Source of the DNA: Arthrobacter sp. NtRootA1
GTDB taxonomy: Bacteria; Actinomycetota; Actinomycetes; Actinomycetales; Micrococcaceae
Assembly (NCBI RefSeq): GCF_019976975.1
Contig: NZ_AP024630.1
Location: 4,526,001 to 4,590,000 of the forward strand
Direction: 5' to 3'
DNA: 64,000 bases
Under the pieces are notes generated by a model. It had not been told where the DNA came from and did not search any database. It worked only from the letters and a program-made list of their open reading frames with translations. Shown here one piece after another: positions 60,366 through 64,000 of this stretch. Both the position numbers and the translations under genes were made by a program. Numbering within the stretch: the stretch's first letter is position 1; each line of letters begins with the position of its first letter.

Positions 60366-61100
60366 ATGGCAGTCAATGCCTACGGGCCGCCGCCTTTCCG
60401 TGACCCGGCAGCGCGGGCCAGGGGCCGGCGTCCGGGACTCAAGGCACAGCCCGGCCTGAGCGCGCGGGGCCTCGCCCTCTGGGTCGACCCGGCCGGGGGC
60501 GACGAGATGGATCCAGCAGTCTGGGAACGGGCAGCACGCCTTGTGCTGGCCCGGGCCATGAAACTTGCCCCGGAGGCGGAAGTCCGCATCTGGCCCGCCA
60601 TCGGGGCAGAACACTCCGGCGTCGGCGATACTTCCTGGGGCGGCACTCCGCAGGAAGCCGCCGACGCCGGTACCCACCCTTCCCTGTCCCTCGCCGAGGC
60701 TCTCGCGGACGGACAGGACCGCGACGCCGGGAGTGGCGGCAGCACCGCCGTCGAGCCCGTCATGTTGGCCGGGCGCCGTAGTCAACTTGCAATCGACCTC
60801 GCTGCTGAAGTAGTGCTGCTCGACGGCGAGCCGGTTGCCTTTACTGGCATGGAATACAAGCTGTTGCGCTACCTCGTGGTGAACTGCTCGCGCGCCATCA
60901 GTCGTGAAGAATTGCAACGCTTCCTGGAGTCATTTGACCTCCCCGGCGCGGCATTTCGCTCCATTGACGTTTATGTTGGAAGGGTGCGGCGGAAGCTCGG
61001 AAGCGCCCGCCACACTGTCGCCACCGTCCGTGGTGGTGGCTACCAGTTCGTGCCAGGGCCTTATGCCACCGTGCGCGGACCTGCGGAATACAGCATCTAG
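60366..61100 (+). CDS. OmpR-type winged-helix protein without receiver domain
   Basis: 244 residues. The C-terminal ~95 residues are an OmpR/PhoB winged helix: 'MEYKLLRYLVVNCSRAISRE', then 'FRSIDVYVGRVRRKLG' and 'VATVRGGGYQFVP'. The N-terminal 140 residues are low-complexity Ala/Gly/Pro-rich with no phosphoacceptor Asp. Probably a DNA-binding transcription regulator. It follows allB by 11 bp with AGGG before the ATG, so it may be co-transcribed with and control the purine/glyoxylate genes. Confidence 0.82.
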   Translation: MAVNAYGPPPFRDPAARARGRRPGLKAQPGLSARGLALWVDPAGGDEMDPAVWERAARLVLARAMKLAPEAEVRIWPAIGAEHSGVGDTSWGGTPQEAADAGTHPSLSLAEALADGQDRDAGSGGSTAVEPVMLAGRRSQLAIDLAAEVVLLDGEPVAFTGMEYKLLRYLVVNCSRAISREELQRFLESFDLPGAAFRSIDVYVGRVRRKLGSARHTVATVRGGGYQFVPGPYATVRGPAEYSI

Positions 61101-61199
61101 TTTGGCTGTTGTAAAGCATCAATGCTCCGCAATTCTAGAATGACCGCTGTTGTTTTAAATGACTGCCGGCTGCGCGCCGGTGAAACGCAAAGGATCGCC

Positions 61200-61667
61200 A
61201 TGACCCAGAAACTCCTCGTCGGAACGCAAGCACCTGACTTCGCGCTGCTCGACGCCGACGGCACCAAGGTCTCGCTGTCCGATTACCGCGGACGCAACGT
61301 CATTGTGTACTTCTACCCCAAGGCAGCCACCCCCGGCTGCACCACGGAGGCCTGCGATTTCCGCGACAACCTCGCCAGCCTGCAGGGCAACGGTTACGAC
61401 GTCATCGGGATCTCCCCGGACGCCCCCGAGGCACTCGCCAAGTTCACTGGTGAATTTGCGCTGACCTTCCCGCTGCTCTCCGATGAGGACCACTCCGTGG
61501 CCCTGGCCTACGGTGCCTGGGGCGAGAAGCTGGTTGACGGCGAAATCGTCGAAGGCCTGGTCCGCTCCACGGTTGTGCTCGACGGCGAAGGCACCGTCAA
61601 GCTCACCCAGTACCAGGTTTCTGCGCAGGGCCACGTCCAGGCCCTGAAGGAAGAGCTGGGCGTCTAA
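61200..61667 (+). CDS. bcp: thioredoxin-dependent peroxiredoxin (Bcp/PrxQ type)
   Basis: 155 residues starting MTQKLLVGTQAPDFALLDAD. The peroxidatic site 'YFYPKAATPGCTTEACDFRD' has the peroxidatic Cys and a resolving Cys five residues later, the Bcp/PrxQ pattern; 'GISPDAPEALAKF' and 'AWGEK' follow. Reduces hydroperoxides using thioredoxin. The start is the ATG with GATCGCC context matching family length; an upstream extension is not supported. Confidence 0.94.
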   Translation: MTQKLLVGTQAPDFALLDADGTKVSLSDYRGRNVIVYFYPKAATPGCTTEACDFRDNLASLQGNGYDVIGISPDAPEALAKFTGEFALTFPLLSDEDHSVALAYGAWGEKLVDGEIVEGLVRSTVVLDGEGTVKLTQYQVSAQGHVQALKEELGV

Positions 61668-61668
61668 C

Positions 61669-61728
61669 CCTCTCTCACATCCTGCGGGTTTCAGGGCATT
61701 CCTCTCTCACATCCTGCGGGTTTCAGGG
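61669..61728. repeat. two 28-bp direct repeats after bcp
   Basis: The same 28-base unit, beginning CCTCTCTCACATCCTGCGGG and ending TTTCAGGG, occurs at 61669-61696 and 61701-61728 (period 32). A shorter variant CCCTCTCGCACAT starts at about 61731. Intergenic, before a terminator. No coding content. Confidence 0.75.
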
Positions 61729-61760
61729 AATCCCTCTCGCACATAACTGCACAATTTTTG

Positions 61761-61792
61761 TAACGCCCGCTCACTATTATGAGCGGGCGTTA
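61761..61792 (+). terminator. terminator-like hairpin after bcp
   Basis: TAACGCCCGCTCA (61761-61773), loop CTATTA, TGAGCGGGCGTTA (61780-61792): a perfect 13-bp stem followed by CACGTCTCTTTA. The tail is only partly T-rich. It separates bcp from the RsbU-type gene. Confidence 0.65.
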
Positions 61793-61845
61793 CACGTCTC
61801 TTTACTAAACGTGACAAAAGCCCCGCGGCAGTAGTTAATGGAGCC

Positions 61846-63006
61846 ATGGTCTCAACCGTGTCCCCGCGCCATGCTGTAGTCGTCGAAGATGACGCCGACA
61901 TCCGTGGCCTCCTCGTTTTGATTCTTGAGCAGCTGGATTTTGTGGTGACAGAAGCGCCCGACGGTCTTTCCGGCGTCGAGGCTGTCCGTAACACCAATGC
62001 CGAACTGGTGACGCTGGACATCAACCTTCCGGACATCGACGGCATGGAAGTCTGCCGGCGCATGCGTGAGTTCTCGGACGCCTACATCATGATGCTGACG
62101 GCCCGTGCCGACGAGATTGACCGGCTCAACGGTTTGGACACCGGGGCGGACGATTACATCAACAAGCCGTTCAGCCCCAAGGAACTGCAGGCCCGCATCC
62201 GGGCGCTGTTCCGCCGCGCCCGGACGCCCGCTGCACCCGCCGAGGACACGCGGCAGACTGACGAACTCGCGCGCGCTGCGGTGGTGCAGAAGAGCCTCCT
62301 CCCGCAGGAAACAGTCCGGCTGAACGATTACGACGTCGCTGGCGCCTTCCGCCCGTCGCGCAGCGTGGGTGGGGACTTCTACGACTGGTACCAAACCAGC
62401 GACGGCATGCACCTGACGTTCGCGGACGCCATGGGCAAGGGCATGGGCGCAGCCTTGATAGCTGCCACAGTCCGCGCCGTGATGCGGTCCGTGGCTGACA
62501 CCCCGGCTATTGCTGACGCTTTTGAGTCCGCCAGCGCCACCCTCACCGCCGATCTGGACCAGTCCGGATCTTTCGTGACCATGTTCCACGGGCGACTGGA
62601 CAGCGCTTCCGGCAAGCTCAGCTATATCGACGCCGGTCACGGACTTGGCCTGCACGTCCCGGTCGAGGGGGCGGCACGGAGGTTGGTTTCCGCCGGGCCA
62701 CCTGTCGGGATCATGGACGGACAGCAATGGCCGGCCGCGGAACTGCAGCTGGAGCCCGGCGATTCGCTGGTGATCGTTAGCGACGGCGTGCTCGACGCGC
62801 ACGATTCCCTTGAAGAGTTCGTGAGGAATGTAGAGAAGGCGGCGCGGAGCGGGGGCACCTCGGACGACGTCTGCGCTGCCCTGCTCGAGCTGGCACCGGC
62901 GGACACAGCGGAAGATGACGTGACCGCCGTCGTGGTTCACCGACGGCGTGAGATTGGCCGGCTGGAAAGCAACGACGGCGGAGTTGCTCAGACCATCCGG
63001 TACTAG
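61846..63006 (+). CDS. response regulator fused to PP2C-type (RsbU/SpoIIE) phosphatase
   Basis: 386 residues. Receiver domain 1-125: acidic pair in 'VVVEDDADIRGLLV', phosphoacceptor Asp in 'LVTLDINLPDIDGMEV', Lys in 'DDYINKPFSPKELQ'. From about 140 a SpoIIE/PPM phosphatase: 'SVGGDFYDWYQTSDGM', 'FADAMGKGMGAALIAATVRA', 'VIVSDGVLDAHDS' and 'EDDVTAVVVHRR'. Such proteins dephosphorylate anti-sigma-factor antagonists or similar partners on receiving a phosphoryl signal. The gene directly precedes the glycosyltransferase gene by 18 bp. Confidence 0.9.
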   Translation: MVSTVSPRHAVVVEDDADIRGLLVLILEQLDFVVTEAPDGLSGVEAVRNTNAELVTLDINLPDIDGMEVCRRMREFSDAYIMMLTARADEIDRLNGLDTGADDYINKPFSPKELQARIRALFRRARTPAAPAEDTRQTDELARAAVVQKSLLPQETVRLNDYDVAGAFRPSRSVGGDFYDWYQTSDGMHLTFADAMGKGMGAALIAATVRAVMRSVADTPAIADAFESASATLTADLDQSGSFVTMFHGRLDSASGKLSYIDAGHGLGLHVPVEGAARRLVSAGPPVGIMDGQQWPAAELQLEPGDSLVIVSDGVLDAHDSLEEFVRNVEKAARSGGTSDDVCAALLELAPADTAEDDVTAVVVHRRREIGRLESNDGGVAQTIRY

Positions 63007-63024
63007 TCACAAAAAGGGGGGAAC

Positions 63025-64000
63025 GTGACGCGATTCTGGACTCGGCTTTGTGTTGTCCTAACGGTCATTCTGGGCGTGAACTACGTGGCGTGGCGCTGGC
63101 TGGCTTCGCTGAACTGGGAGGCGTGGTGGATCGCTGTACCGCTGGTGATTGCCGAGACTTACAGCCTCATTGACGTCATGCTTTTCGGCCTGACTGTGTG
63201 GAACCTGAAGATTCGCAAGCCACCGCCCGCGGCGCCAGACACCGCTACGGTCGACGTTTTCATCACCACGTACAACGAACCCTTGGACCTGGTGATGACC
63301 ACGGCCCTCGCCGCCAAGGACATCCGCTGGCCGCACAGTACCTGGATCCTGGACGACGGCAACCGGCCTGAGATGCGCGAGCTCGCCGAGTCGAACGGGA
63401 TCGGCTACGTGACCCGCGGTGCCGATTGGACACCGGACATGCCGCGGCACGCCAAGGCCGGCAACCTGAACAACGCGCTCATGGTCACCTCGGGCGAATA
63501 CCTGTTGATTCTCGACGCCGACCAGATCCCCGAACCGGACATCCTGGACAAGACGCTGGGCTACTTCAACGATGACCGCGTGGCGTTGGTCCAGACGCCC
63601 CAGTACTTCATCAACGTTCCTGCCGACGATCCCCTGGGTAGCCAGGCACCCCTCTTCTACGGCCCCATCCAGCAGGGCAAGGACGGCTGGAACGCGGCGT
63701 TCTTCTGCGGCTCCAACGCAATCCTGCGCAGGGAAGCCCTGATGCAGCTCGGCTTGGTGGGCTACGTGAAGGCCACGGAGAAGAGTGTGCGCCGTGCTCT
63801 GGCTGCGTCGCGCTCTGCCATCAAGAAGGCCCGGCGCTCGGCGGAGGCGGAGAACCCGCTGGTGGAGCAAATGCTCAACGAGGTGGAAGCCGCGACTGAA
63901 AGTGCACAGCAGGAGCTCGAAGCCGGGGCATCCTTGAGCGAGATCACGTACCGCGTACGCCGCAAAGTGGACGACGCCGTTCGCACGCTGGTGGCTGCCG
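63025..64000 (+). CDS. BcsA-like family 2 glycosyltransferase, partial (runs off right edge)
   Basis: 325 residues visible from GTG 63025 after AAGGGGGGAAC. Two N-terminal membrane segments, then the GT-A domain: 'VDVFITTYNEPLDLVMTTAL', 'TWILDDGNRPEM', 'YLLILDADQIPEPDI' (DxD) and 'FFCGSNAILRREAL', as in cellulose synthase-like enzymes. After that, instead of an immediate TED motif, there is a long charged helical stretch ('ALAASRSAIKKARRSAEAEN' onward). Likely polymerises a polysaccharide across the membrane. Adjacent to the RsbU-type regulator, which may control it. Confidence 0.88.
   Translation, partial: MTRFWTRLCVVLTVILGVNYVAWRWLASLNWEAWWIAVPLVIAETYSLIDVMLFGLTVWNLKIRKPPPAAPDTATVDVFITTYNEPLDLVMTTALAAKDIRWPHSTWILDDGNRPEMRELAESNGIGYVTRGADWTPDMPRHAKAGNLNNALMVTSGEYLLILDADQIPEPDILDKTLGYFNDDRVALVQTPQYFINVPADDPLGSQAPLFYGPIQQGKDGWNAAFFCGSNAILRREALMQLGLVGYVKATEKSVRRALAASRSAIKKARRSAEAENPLVEQMLNEVEAATESAQQELEAGASLSEITYRVRRKVDDAVRTLVAA

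Noticed and set aside
61669..61745. CRISPR-like repeats
   Set aside because: Only two full copies with a 4-bp interval; no spacers of usual length and no cas genes.

Overview
The window looks like a chromosomal segment of a high-GC Gram-positive actinobacterium, most likely Arthrobacter/Paenarthrobacter (Micrococcaceae). I base this on gene style: MsiK-dependent-type sugar ABC systems without their own ATPase, many GTG/TTG starts, very many 4-nt ATGA/GTGA overlaps, a glyoxylate block in the order hyi-glxR-gcl-glycerate kinase-allB, and small actinobacterial membrane proteins. The species call is inference. I see no rRNA, tRNA, CRISPR array, insertion sequence or phage.

Layout. 1-5 kb, mostly minus strand: CYTH and SRPBCC proteins, a small acidic protein, and a coupled chain of two small envelope proteins, an NRAMP-related transporter and two PRC-barrel-like proteins. 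5.1-9.5 kb: an IclR regulator divergent from a dicarboxylate-type carrier, a family III CoA-transferase and an enoyl-CoA hydratase, with a perfect palindrome in the divergent gap. 9.6-14.2 kb: a dTMP-kinase-like protein, an orphan PD-(D/E)XK nuclease, gamma-glutamyltransferase and a NUDIX hydrolase.

14.3-22.3 kb: a complete daptide-type RiPP locus on the minus strand. It has a recognition protein, PLP aminotransferase, Fe-ADH-fold dehydrogenase, three precursor peptides each ending in Thr, a methyltransferase, a YcaO-family protein and an intramembrane metalloprotease. A TAGGTG repeat array with ~22-bp spacing lies upstream. The YcaO gene suggests a further modification besides the two-amine terminus.

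22.3-30.7 kb: small proteins, an acyl-CoA synthetase/MFS/enoyl-CoA hydratase group with a LysR regulator, and an AbiE type IV toxin-antitoxin pair behind two related operators. 30.8-38.3 kb: a LacI-controlled sugar ABC operon with ThuA-like and MocA-type enzymes, probably a 3-keto-glycoside route.

38.9-50.8 kb: the most unusual region, two divergent coupled operons. On the minus strand are an uncharacterised nucleotidyltransferase and two ABC exporters. On the plus strand are a ThiO-like amine oxidase, a HAD phosphatase, a variant type II dehydroquinase, a ROK kinase fused to the C-terminal part of an AHBA-synthase-like aminotransferase, a MocA oxidoreductase and an EPSP-synthase homologue. 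The set mirrors the RifJ/RifL/RifM/RifN part of 3-amino-5-hydroxybenzoate biosynthesis but lacks RifG, RifH and RifK in this window. I regard it as a candidate undescribed natural-product pathway.

51-53.8 kb: an AT-richer four-gene coupled operon (wHTH-like, membrane, PD-(D/E)XK nuclease, zinc-motif protein) resembling a defence island. 54.2-60.4 kb: glyoxylate/allantoin catabolism. 60.4-64 kb: a winged-helix protein, a peroxiredoxin, an RsbU-type response regulator/phosphatase and the start of a BcsA-like glycosyltransferase.
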